Source: Fusobacteriaceae bacterium
Lineage (GTDB): Bacteria; Fusobacteriota; Fusobacteriia; Fusobacteriales; Fusobacteriaceae
Length of the DNA stretch: 64,000 nucleotides
Assembly (NCBI GenBank): GCA_031272775.1
Contig: JAISTB010000009.1
Location: forward strand, 81,608-145,607
Reading direction: 5' to 3'
Below, piece after piece: positions 55,823-63,844 of this stretch; the stretch's first letter is position 1; each line of letters starts with the position of its first letter. The notes beneath the pieces are model-generated. The model was not told the DNA's origin. It did not search any database and worked only from the letters and a program-made list of their open reading frames with translations. The position numbers and the translations under genes are program-made.

Positions 55823-57046
55823 ATGGAACTGCTCAAATGGATCAAAAATGGAAAAAGCCGGAGCCTTACGGCTCAGAAAGAAGAACCCCGGGGCTTCGGC
55901 CGGGCGGAAATGGAGGAAGTCCTGTCCTTCCACAAGAGCCTGCCGGGCTATGAACCGACGCCTCTTGCCGATCTGCGAAATCTGGCCGCTCATTGCGGCG
56001 TGGCAGCTGTCCGCCTCAAAGACGAATCCAAACGTTTCGGCCTCAATGCCTTCAAGGTCTTGGGCGGCTCTTACGCCATCGGGAAGTACCTGGGCAAAAT
56101 GCTGGGACTCCCCATGAAAGACCTGCCCTTTCCGGTCCTCATTTCCGAAGAAATCCGGAAAAAATTAGGGAATCTGACCTTCGTGACGGCTACCGACGGC
56201 AACCACGGCAGAGGGGTCGCCTGGATGGCCCGGCAGTTGGGGCAGAAAGCCGTGGTCTATATGCCAAAGGGCTCCGCGCCCATGCGCTACGACAATATCG
56301 CCGCCGAAGGGGCGGAGGTCACGATCACGGACCTCAACTACGACGACGCCGTCCGTCTGGCCGGGCAAAAAGCCGCCCAAGAGGGCTGGATCATGGTGCA
56401 GGACACCGCCTGGGAGGGCTATGAGGAGATTCCCCTCTGGATCATGCAGGGCTATGCGACCATCGCGCAGGAAATCGAAGCGCAGTTGCGGGAAGAAGGG
56501 GCGGACACGCCTACCCACGTATTCCTGCAGGCAGGCGTGGGATCCTTCGCCGGGGCGATCCAAGGGTATCTCGCGGAACGCTACCGAGCGGAAAGAGCGA
56601 TCACAGTCATCTGCGAACCCCACGGGGCCAACTGCATCTATAAGTCCATGGAAGCGGGAGACGGCAACCCCCACGCGGTGACGGGAGACCTCAAGACCAT
56701 TATGGCGGGGCTCGCCTGCGGGGAACCCAATACCATCAGCTGGAAAATCCTGCGGGATTATGCGGATTTCGCGGTTTCCTGCGACGACTCCGTGGCGGCT
56801 CACGGTATGCGGGCGCTCTCGAGTCCCCTGTGCGGAGACAAACGGATCATCTCCGGGGAATCCGGGGCCGTAGGGTTGGGACTTTTCACGCTGTTGACGG
56901 AAAAAACTGGCGCGTTTCAGGAATTACGGAAAGCGCTGGGCATTGATGAACATTCGCGGATCCTCTGCGTCAGCACCGAAGGCGACACCGACGCGGAGGG
57001 GTTCAGGAATATTGTGTGGAACGGAGCGTATGGGAATACGAAATAA
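55823..57046 (+). CDS. ygeX: Diaminopropionate ammonia-lyase
   Basis: PLP enzyme cleaving 2,3-diaminopropionate (D or L) to pyruvate and ammonia, 407 residues, close to E. coli YgeX. The PLP lysine lies in RFGLNAFKVLGGSYAIGKYL (near 77), and FVTATDGNHGRGVAWMARQL (near 117) and FLQAGVGSFAGAIQGYL (near 235) bind the phosphate. Start at 55823 has GGAGG seven bases upstream; the ATG at 55817 is too close to it. First gene of the sigma-54 operon, 35 bases before ygeY. Confidence 0.93.
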   Translation: MELLKWIKNGKSRSLTAQKEEPRGFGRAEMEEVLSFHKSLPGYEPTPLADLRNLAAHCGVAAVRLKDESKRFGLNAFKVLGGSYAIGKYLGKMLGLPMKDLPFPVLISEEIRKKLGNLTFVTATDGNHGRGVAWMARQLGQKAVVYMPKGSAPMRYDNIAAEGAEVTITDLNYDDAVRLAGQKAAQEGWIMVQDTAWEGYEEIPLWIMQGYATIAQEIEAQLREEGADTPTHVFLQAGVGSFAGAIQGYLAERYRAERAITVICEPHGANCIYKSMEAGDGNPHAVTGDLKTIMAGLACGEPNTISWKILRDYADFAVSCDDSVAAHGMRALSSPLCGDKRIISGESGAVGLGLFTLLTEKTGAFQELRKALGIDEHSRILCVSTEGDTDAEGFRNIVWNGAYGNTK

Positions 57047-57081
57047 CAAGACAACCGATTGATCAAAAAGGAGGAAGGCGT

Positions 57082-58266
57082 ATGTTAACGGAAGCACGGA
57101 AATCACAACTGTTGGAAGTATTGGGAAATCTGATTGCCCGCCGGAGCTATTCGGGGGAAGAGAAAGATGTGGCGCAATATATCGAAAAAACCGCAAAAGA
57201 ACTTGGCTATGACGCCGTGCGCATCGACCGCTACGGCAGCGTGATCTGTACGATCAAAGGAAAGCGGCCGGGCCTGAAAGTCCTCATGGACGGCCATATC
57301 GACACCGTTCCTGCGGACGCCGAAAAATGGACGAAAAAGCCCTTCGAAGGCGCCGTTGCCGACGGAAAGTTTTACGGACGCGGCGCGACGGACATGAAAG
57401 GGGCCGTCGGGGCTATGCTTCTGGCAGGGGCCTGGCTCGCTCAGGATTCCGATAAAAATTTTGCCGGGGAGATCAACCTCGCGGGGGTGGTCCACGAAGA
57501 ATGCTTTGAAGGGGTGGCGGCCCGGGAAATCAGCAAGACTGTGCAGCCCGACGTCGTTATTATCGGCGAAGCCTCCCAGGGGAACCTCAAGATCGGACAG
57601 CGGGGAAGAGCCGAGATTGTTCTCGAAACCTTCGGCGTTCCTGCCCATTCGGCGAATCCTGAAAAAGGCGTAAACGCCGTCTATAAAATCATGAACATCA
57701 TCTCGGCCGTCCGGGAGTTGCCCATGAGCCATCACGATATCCTGGGCGACGGTATTCTGGAACTGACCGACGTCAAATCCTCCCCCTATCCCGGCACCTC
57801 CGTCGTTCCCGATTACTGCCGGGCCACCTATGACCGAAGACTGCTGGTTGGAGAAACGCCGGAGGAAGTCATCGCCCCCATCCAGCAATTGCTAAAGAAA
57901 CTGTCGGCCGAAGATCCCCAACTGAAGGCGGAAGTTTCCTACGCCAAAGGCGTTGAAAACTGCTGGACAGGCGAAAAAATAGAGGGAGAACGCTTTTTCC
58001 CGGGCTGGCTCTTTTCCGAAAACGAAGCCTATATACAAAAGGCGCTCCACGCCCTTCAGGAAATCGGCCAGACGCCTACGATTACCCATTACAATTTCTG
58101 CACCAACGGTTCCCACTACGCGGGGGAAGCGGGCATCAAAACAATCGGCTACGGCCCTTCCCGGGAGAATCTCGCCCACACCATAGACGAATACGCGGAA
58201 CTGGAAAGTCTCTATGACGTGGCGGAAGGATATTATGCGATTTTAAAAGCTTATTTGTCGGAATGA
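57082..58266 (+). CDS. ygeY: M20 family hydrolase, YgeY type
   Basis: Metallohydrolase of 394 residues in the YgeY group, annotated elsewhere as a putative selenium-metabolism hydrolase or peptidase. Metal motifs: VLMDGHIDTVPAD (near 68), GRGATDMKGAVGAML (near 98), VVHEECFEGVA (near 137). The dimerisation domain (RAEIVLETFGVPAHSANPEK) is intact. Start at 57082 (AGGAGGAAGG upstream), not the frame-open 57016. Next to ygeX as in E. coli, so it probably releases diaminopropionate or a related amino acid from a conjugate. Confidence 0.92.
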   Translation: MLTEARKSQLLEVLGNLIARRSYSGEEKDVAQYIEKTAKELGYDAVRIDRYGSVICTIKGKRPGLKVLMDGHIDTVPADAEKWTKKPFEGAVADGKFYGRGATDMKGAVGAMLLAGAWLAQDSDKNFAGEINLAGVVHEECFEGVAAREISKTVQPDVVIIGEASQGNLKIGQRGRAEIVLETFGVPAHSANPEKGVNAVYKIMNIISAVRELPMSHHDILGDGILELTDVKSSPYPGTSVVPDYCRATYDRRLLVGETPEEVIAPIQQLLKKLSAEDPQLKAEVSYAKGVENCWTGEKIEGERFFPGWLFSENEAYIQKALHALQEIGQTPTITHYNFCTNGSHYAGEAGIKTIGYGPSRENLAHTIDEYAELESLYDVAEGYYAILKAYLSE

Positions 58267-58281
58267 CAAAGGAGGAAAATC

Positions 58282-59757
58282 ATGAACCGGACCCAAATCA
58301 TCGCTCTCGTTATTATCCTCGTCTACATGACCGCAACGGTGGTCATCGGTCTTTACGCCTCCAAAGCGGGCGCCGGAAAGAAAAAGCAAAGCAACGACGA
58401 TTTTCTCATGGCAAGCAAATCCCTGGGCCCCGTGGTCCTGGCCGGAACCCTCTTCGCCTCCAATACCGGCGGCGCAAGCACGACCGGCATCGCCACAAAC
58501 GTCTTCCAGTACGGGCTTTCTTCCGCCTGGTACGTCATCGCGGGGGGCGTCGGCTTTGTCCTCGTTTCCTTTATCGCCCCTTATTTCCGCAGAGCCCAGG
58601 CCAACACGGTTCCGCAGATTATCAGTCTGCGCTACGGCAAGGCTTCCCACATCTTTACGGCGGTCACCTCGATTCTCGCGCTCTTTATGGCTACAGGGGC
58701 GCAGATTCTGGCGACGGCGTCCATCATCAACGTCGTGACCGGTTTCAACTTCCGGACCGCGGCCATTGTCAGCACCGTGGTCGTCATTCTCTATACCATG
58801 GTGGGCGGTTATAAATCCGTGACGGCCACGAACCTTATGCACGTCCTCTTCATCACGGTCGGCATGGCCGTCGCCATGTTCATCATGGTAAATAACAAGG
58901 CAATCGGCGGCTTCTCGGCGCTCTTTGCCAAAGCCTCAGCCGCTACCAATGCCAACGGCGCGCCCATGAACTTTCTCAGCATGACGAAAATCGGAGCTAC
59001 GACCATCTTCGGCTATATCGCCATGTATTTCATGACCTTTCCCACGGGACAGGAGATCGTCCAGACCTATTGCTCCGCCAAAGACGGAAAATCCGCGAAG
59101 TTGGGTTCGGTCCTGGCCGGTCTCGTCTCCGCGACCTACGCCATCGTTCCGGCGCTGATCGGTCTCATGGCCTATGTGTGCATCGACGGCTACGCCGCGG
59201 ACGGCGCCCAGAAAAACGCCCTGGCTACGGCCACCATTACCTTTGCTCCTTCGGTCATTGCGGGCATTGTGTTGGCAGCCATCGTGGCCGCCACCATGAG
59301 CAGCGCCTCGGGCAATATGATCGGGACCGCCACCATGTTTACCAATGACATCTTCGTTCCTTACATCAACGGCGGCGTCAAGGACGATAAAAAAGAGATC
59401 TGGATTTCCAAAACGGCTATGCTTGTGGTCGGAACCGCGGGGCTTTTCATCGCCCTCGCCGCAAGCAACGTCATCAGCGTCATGATGGGCGCCTTTGCCC
59501 TCCGGAGCGCGGGACCCTTCGCGGCCTTCATCTGCGGCCTCTTCTACAAAAATGTAACGAAACGGGCCGGTTTCATCTCCATCGTGGCGGGTACCCTTGT
59601 GGCGGCAATCTGGATTTACGCCCTGAAGACCCCCTGGGGCCTGAACGCCATGGTTCCCGGCGGGATCGTCGCCTTCATCGTGATTTTCACGGTATCGGCA
59701 TTGGATCGGTCGGCGGGCGTGGCCCCCGCGCCGGAAATCAAATTTGAGAATATTTAG
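58282..59757 (+). CDS. Sodium:solute symporter family protein
   Basis: SSS-family Na+-coupled importer, 491 residues with about 13 hydrophobic segments. The family pattern around residues 62-80 (NTGGASTTGIATNVFQYG) and GQEIVQTYCSAKDGKSAKLG (near 256) are recognisable, as is ATMSSASGNMIGTATMFTND (near 337). Cotranscribed with ygeXY and the deacylase (15 and 28 base gaps), so it most likely imports the compound they degrade. E. coli does not have a symporter at this place. Confidence 0.92.
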   Translation: MNRTQIIALVIILVYMTATVVIGLYASKAGAGKKKQSNDDFLMASKSLGPVVLAGTLFASNTGGASTTGIATNVFQYGLSSAWYVIAGGVGFVLVSFIAPYFRRAQANTVPQIISLRYGKASHIFTAVTSILALFMATGAQILATASIINVVTGFNFRTAAIVSTVVVILYTMVGGYKSVTATNLMHVLFITVGMAVAMFIMVNNKAIGGFSALFAKASAATNANGAPMNFLSMTKIGATTIFGYIAMYFMTFPTGQEIVQTYCSAKDGKSAKLGSVLAGLVSATYAIVPALIGLMAYVCIDGYAADGAQKNALATATITFAPSVIAGIVLAAIVAATMSSASGNMIGTATMFTNDIFVPYINGGVKDDKKEIWISKTAMLVVGTAGLFIALAASNVISVMMGAFALRSAGPFAAFICGLFYKNVTKRAGFISIVAGTLVAAIWIYALKTPWGLNAMVPGGIVAFIVIFTVSALDRSAGVAPAPEIKFENI

Positions 59758-59785
59758 GATCGGAAGGAATCCAAGGAGGCGGAAC

Positions 59786-61375
59786 ATGAAAAAATTGATC
59801 AAAAATGGCGTAATTCTTGACGGGAGCGGAAAAGAAGGCTATGTAGCGGATCTTCTGATCAACGGCGAAACCATCGAAAAAATAGGAACCGTCGCGCCGG
59901 ATGCGGACACGGATATCCTTGACGCCACGGGCCGCGTTGTGGCCCCGGGCTTTATCGACACCCACAGTCACTCGGACCTGCAGGTGCTGGTGAATCCCTT
60001 TATCGAGCCCAAAATCCGGCAGGGGATAACGACGGAAATCCTGGGGCAGGACGGCATCTCCATGGCGCCCCTTCCGAAAGCCTATGTCCCGTCCTGGCGA
60101 AAGAACCTGGCGGGCCTCGACGGCGACAGCGACGAACTCGCCTGGGATTGGGAGACGACGGACGGTTATTTGCGACTGATCGCGGAAAAAGGCTCGGGGC
60201 CCAACGAGCTGTACCTGGTCCCTCACGGCAATATCCGGATGGAAGCCATGGGCCTTGACGCGAGACCGGCGACCGATGATGAAATCGCCGGAATGCGCGA
60301 AATCACAAGAAGAGAACTCGAAGCGGGCGCGGCGGGGATTTCCACGGGACTCATCTACATTCCCTGCGCCTATTCCGAGACAAAGGAACTGACGGAAATC
60401 TGCAAAGTGGCGGCGGAATATGACCGGCCCCTCGTGATCCACCAGCGGAGCGAGGCCGATACGATCCTGGAATCCATGAAAGAGGTCATATCCATCGCCC
60501 GGGAAAGCGGCGTCCGGATCCATTTCTCCCACTTCAAGATCTGCGGAAAAAAGAATTGGCATTTGATCGAAGACGTCTTGGCGCTGCTGGATCAATGTAA
60601 AAAAGAGGGCGTCCGGATCTCCTACGACCAGTATCCCTATGTGGCCGGAAGCACCATGTTGGGGGTCATCATTCCCCCCTGGGCCCACGCGGGCGGCACG
60701 GACAGACTCGTGGAGCGCTTGGGAAATCCCGCGGACCGGGAAAGAATGAAGCGGGATATCCTCGAAGGGATTCCCGGTTGGGACAATTTCATTGATTTTG
60801 CCGGTTTCGAGGGGATCTATGTGACCTCGGTCAAGACGGAGAAAAACCGGGACTGCATCGGAAAAAATCTCTTGGAAATTGCCATAATGCGTGGAAAAGA
60901 CAAGTTTGACGCCGTGTTTGATCTGCTCCGGGAAGAAGAAAACGCCGTGGGCATGTACGACTACTACGGAAAAGACGAGCATGTGGCAACCTTTCTCACA
61001 AGGCCCGAAAGCAACATCTGTACCGACGGCCTCTTGGGCGGGAAACCGCATCCGCGGGTCTATGGCGCCTTCCCCCGGGTCATGGGGAAATTCGTCCGGG
61101 AAATGCGGGCTTTACCGCTTGAGACCGCCATCTACAAGATGACGAAAAAGCCTGCCGAGACGTTTCACATTTCCCGGCGGGGCGAGCTCAAGGAAGGGCA
61201 TTACGCGGATATCGTGATCTTCGATCCGAATACCATCCGGGACAAAGGAACCTTTACCGATCCGATCCAGTTTCCTGAGGGAATTGAGACGGTCATCGTA
61301 AACGGGGAGTTTGCGATTCGAAACGGGGAAAAACAGGAAGTTTTGCCGGGAAAATTGATCCGGATTGCGAAATAA
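59786..61375 (+). CDS. N-acyl-D-amino-acid deacylase (D-aminoacylase)
   Basis: Amidohydrolase, 529 residues. It has the N-terminal ILDGSGKEGYVADLLINGET, the metal loop PGFIDTHSHSDLQ (near 55-67), RQGITTEILGQDGISMAPLP with the bridging-Cys position replaced by Gln (usual motif GNCG), and C-terminal GELKEGHYADIVIFDPNTI. The family opens N-acyl-D-amino acids or hydantoin-like compounds. Start at 59786 with AAGGAGG upstream. It occupies the place of the hyuA dihydropyrimidinase of the E. coli cluster. Last gene before a strong terminator. Confidence 0.9.
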   Translation: MKKLIKNGVILDGSGKEGYVADLLINGETIEKIGTVAPDADTDILDATGRVVAPGFIDTHSHSDLQVLVNPFIEPKIRQGITTEILGQDGISMAPLPKAYVPSWRKNLAGLDGDSDELAWDWETTDGYLRLIAEKGSGPNELYLVPHGNIRMEAMGLDARPATDDEIAGMREITRRELEAGAAGISTGLIYIPCAYSETKELTEICKVAAEYDRPLVIHQRSEADTILESMKEVISIARESGVRIHFSHFKICGKKNWHLIEDVLALLDQCKKEGVRISYDQYPYVAGSTMLGVIIPPWAHAGGTDRLVERLGNPADRERMKRDILEGIPGWDNFIDFAGFEGIYVTSVKTEKNRDCIGKNLLEIAIMRGKDKFDAVFDLLREEENAVGMYDYYGKDEHVATFLTRPESNICTDGLLGGKPHPRVYGAFPRVMGKFVREMRALPLETAIYKMTKKPAETFHISRRGELKEGHYADIVIFDPNTIRDKGTFTDPIQFPEGIETVIVNGEFAIRNGEKQEVLPGKLIRIAK

Positions 61376-61387
61376 GGTAGATAGATC

Positions 61388-61416
61388 AAAGGCACGGCTT
61401 GTCGCCGTGCCTTTTT
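61388..61416 (+). terminator. Terminator of the ygeXY operon
   Basis: AAGGCACGGC, TTGTC loop, GCCGTGCCTT followed by TTTG, 13 bases after the deacylase stop. It marks the border with the AT-rich island. Confidence 0.88.
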
Positions 61417-61480
61417 GCGGGCTCATGGGAGAATTTGAGTAAAGTAAACATTCTGTGCTTGGGAATATTACGTTTCAAAA

Positions 61481-62470
61481 TTACTCTGGTTCAGCAATTT
61501 TTAATAAATTTATAAATGTTACATCATCTTCACAAGCCTTTTTGAAATCTGCTGCCAGTTCTTTGAGTAGGGTCCTGTTTTTTGTGAAGACACAAAATAA
61601 ACCTGCTTCTGAATCGAATGTTAATTTGTTTAATTGTTCAGGGCATTTGTTAGAAACAAATGCTTTGAATACGGCGTTCCAGTCATAGCCATTACCCTGA
61701 AATCCTTTATTCGAGAATTTATTGAAACATTCCATCATATATTCCCCAGTTTCCAACGATAAAGAATAGTTTTTATCTTCTGCGTTTCTCAAAAAGGTAA
61801 ATGGCAATATTTCTTTGTCGAAGCTGGTCATTTTGATTGCTGGTCTGTATATTGGGAAATCATACTCGTAAGTACTTGGGTATCCTCTAATTAAATCTGG
61901 ATTAATGATAAATTCTGTTTCAACGGCTGCTGTAATCCCATGAGGTGTCGTTAATTCACCATATGGTCTCGCTAATATTTCGGGCACATGATCAATCAAC
62001 TCTCCAGTTTCTTTGCAAAAAGTATTCGTTCTTTCAACATAAAACCCATAATCAAGATTTTTTTCTTCTTCTGAAATTTCTTCATTGCCGATTGTCATAA
62101 AATATCCCATTGACCATTGAAGATATGTAACAATCGTCGGCGCCAATAATAATTTAGAATAGTCTTTTTTAAATTCTTGAATATCAATTTTTTGGCTTGA
62201 ATGTTGAAATATAAATATTAGAATATTTCCATGCACGAAACCTTTATAAATATTTTCTATTTTCCCATTCAATACTTTTCCATAAAAATATAATCCTTTA
62301 CGTGGGGAGAATACGAAAACATCTCCGGTTTTGATAGCTTTTCTACTTTTTTTCAAAACTATAAGCTCTATAAAACCTAACTCTTGTAAATTATTGATCA
62401 TTTTTTCAATTTCTGGATTGTTTTTCTTAATTTCTTGAATTCTTCTTATGGCAGTCATTATTTCTTGCAT
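61481..62470 (-). CDS. Double immunity protein, Imm26-Imm51 fusion
   Basis: 329 residues, AT-rich codon use unlike the genes to the left. Residues 1-40 are helical. Residues about 42-200 match the Imm26 pattern (AIKTGDVFVFSPRKGLYFYG, later ITAAVETEFIINPDLIRGYP). Residues about 225-325 match Imm51 (FQGNGYDWNAVFKAF, LTFDSEAGLFCVFTKNRTLL). Both are immunity families of polymorphic/contact-dependent toxin systems, so this is a polyimmunity protein protecting against two toxin types. Family calls rest on my recognition of motifs. The ATG follows TTGGAGGG. No cognate toxin is intact in the window. Confidence 0.72.
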   Translation of the reverse strand: MQEIMTAIRRIQEIKKNNPEIEKMINNLQELGFIELIVLKKSRKAIKTGDVFVFSPRKGLYFYGKVLNGKIENIYKGFVHGNILIFIFQHSSQKIDIQEFKKDYSKLLLAPTIVTYLQWSMGYFMTIGNEEISEEEKNLDYGFYVERTNTFCKETGELIDHVPEILARPYGELTTPHGITAAVETEFIINPDLIRGYPSTYEYDFPIYRPAIKMTSFDKEILPFTFLRNAEDKNYSLSLETGEYMMECFNKFSNKGFQGNGYDWNAVFKAFVSNKCPEQLNKLTFDSEAGLFCVFTKNRTLLKELAADFKKACEDDVTFINLLKIAEPE

Positions 62471-62617
62471 TTTCCCTCCAAGTACTTAGATTTTGAAAAA
62501 TAATATTATTTGATCTTTTTCCCCATTTGCTTAAAAAATTCTGCAAAAACTTATTAACCAATGGGTGAAAAGTCTCGATAAAGGCTACGTCACGCCATAA
62601 CGTATTGTCTTACCTTT

Positions 62618-62638
62618 AAGCCCGCCAATGGCGGGCTT
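62618..62638 (-). terminator. Terminator-like hairpin after the 246-residue gene
   Basis: AAGCCCGCC, AAT loop, GGCGGGCTT, 21 bases past the stop at 62659. The U-tract is poor on the minus strand and better on the plus (TTTCTCTTC). Fifteen bases of it (CCAATGGCGGGCTTT) recur at 63551-63565. Otherwise the 188-base gap 62471-62658 holds nothing recognised. Confidence 0.55.
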
Positions 62639-62658
62639 TCTCTTCAAGTAGAGGGGGA

Positions 62659-63399
62659 TCATACAATAATCCCGTCTTTTTCCATGAGATAGCATATCTC
62701 CAATGTCAGGAATTTTTCAGCAAGGGCGCGGCTTATCTTGGCCTGAGACTCATACCCGGTCCATAATTTCGCTTTGGCAATATACGCTTCTCGAACGGAT
62801 TCCGGCAGCGCCTCAAACTTCTCCTGATAACGCCGCTCCTTCTCTTGGGCTTCCTTCACTTCAGCCTCTCTATCACGTTTCGTCGGCCATTCAACAGGCT
62901 CCTCTTCTTTGTTAACCCCGTCTCTTGCGCTTCTATCCGTGATTTTTTTAATCGTTGAGCTTGACACCGTATCCAAAAGCTTATACGTAATAATAGCGCC
63001 ACTTGAAGCACCTTTCTGATCATAATATGTCTCGATAGTTCCCCAGGCAAATCTATAGGGTGGTTTTTGACCTAATTCTTGTTCCAACCAAATTTCGAGT
63101 TTTTCTTTATTCTCCATTTCATTTTCATATGACCAATAACGCCAAGAAGGAAACTCACCATTTTCAGAATAATACAGGTTAACCTTGGACAATATATTTT
63201 TCGGAAAGAAAGAAACTGATATTATAAGATAGGTAGTCCCAAATCTTTGCGGGTACAATCTAAGCCTTTTCATTACATCCCCGTCATCACTTTCGATTTT
63301 GCTTTTGTTCATCGTGTTCCAGAATTCTGTAATAGTCATTCCTTTGCGGATGATAAAGCCGTCATCGAGAATTAAGTTACCATTCGTTTTATCGATCAT
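62659..63399 (-). CDS. Hypothetical protein, probable immunity protein
   Basis: 246 residues, not recognised. The N-terminal part (1-150) mixes beta strands and charged helices (RLRLYPQRFGTTYLIISVSF, KEKLEIWLEQELGQKPPY); the C-terminal part (about 165-246) is a highly charged helix (KRDREAEVKEAQEKERRYQE). No signal peptide, membrane segment or catalytic motif is seen. GGAG lies six bases before the ATG, overlapping the stop of the toxin-tail fragment. Its position, directly after a toxin-like tail and beside a recognised immunity gene, suggests immunity; that is inference. Confidence 0.55.
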   Translation of the reverse strand: MIDKTNGNLILDDGFIIRKGMTITEFWNTMNKSKIESDDGDVMKRLRLYPQRFGTTYLIISVSFFPKNILSKVNLYYSENGEFPSWRYWSYENEMENKEKLEIWLEQELGQKPPYRFAWGTIETYYDQKGASSGAIITYKLLDTVSSSTIKKITDRSARDGVNKEEEPVEWPTKRDREAEVKEAQEKERRYQEKFEALPESVREAYIAKAKLWTGYESQAKISRALAEKFLTLEICYLMEKDGIIV

Positions 63400-63408
63400 T
63401 ATAATCTC

Positions 63409-63600
63409 CTATTTTATATTTGTCATCTGTATAGTTGCTATTGGTCGAAGTGCATTTTCATAATCTGGTATATAATATTGTGTAAAACCCCCAGGCCCGT
63501 TTTTAATATTTGCAGTTGCAATTGACTGTGCAGCATTGGGGTAAAGTCGGCCAATGGCGGGCTTTTGAGGCGGGGGCATGTCAAATGAAAACCGGGTCAA
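63409..63600 (-). pseudogene. Fragment resembling the C-terminal tail of a secreted toxin
   Basis: The frame ends at TAG 63409, which is part of the ribosome site of the next gene. Its last 40 residues (NIKNGPGGFTQYYIPDYENA, then LRPIATIQMTNIK) look like the end of a polymorphic-toxin C-terminal domain, directly followed by a presumed immunity gene. The part before about 63550 reads through a degenerate terminator-like repeat and is probably not native. No start codon with ribosome site is present, so it appears to be a truncated toxin tip. Confidence 0.4.
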
Positions 63601-63844
63601 ACTTGTGCGCGTTCTTTGTATCCATTGATCGTGTCTACTACTCGTTGCGCATCTTCAATTGACATTCTATTTCCAAAAGAAAAAATATATGTCTCCCCTG
63701 AACCCCACATTTTTCTACACATGTTAATATATGGCTCACTTAGTCCGCCTGGCTTCTTCTCAATCCATTTTTTTCTCCTTCTGTTTTCTCATACCAATGT
63801 TTTTGATCTGGTTTCATTTTGATATCTAATTTTACTATTCTCAA
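63597..63844 (-). pseudogene. Small immunity-like gene frameshifted on an A7 run
   Basis: From TTG 63844 or ATG 63817 the frame reads MKPDQKHWYEKTEGEK, then must shift by -1 on seven A residues (63773-63767) to continue WIEKKPGGLSEPYINMCRKM, WGSGETYIFSFGNRM, SIEDAQRVVDTINGYKERAQV and stop at 63597. Without the shift it stops 10 codons later. Both halves look like native protein. A homopolymer indel (mutation or sequencing error) or ribosomal slippage are possible. Family not recognised; an immunity or toxin-associated protein is inferred from context. Confidence 0.5.

Noticed and set aside
63616..63822. 68-codon plus-strand hydrophobic frame
   Set aside because: It lies opposite the protein-like frameshifted minus-strand gene and has no ribosome site.
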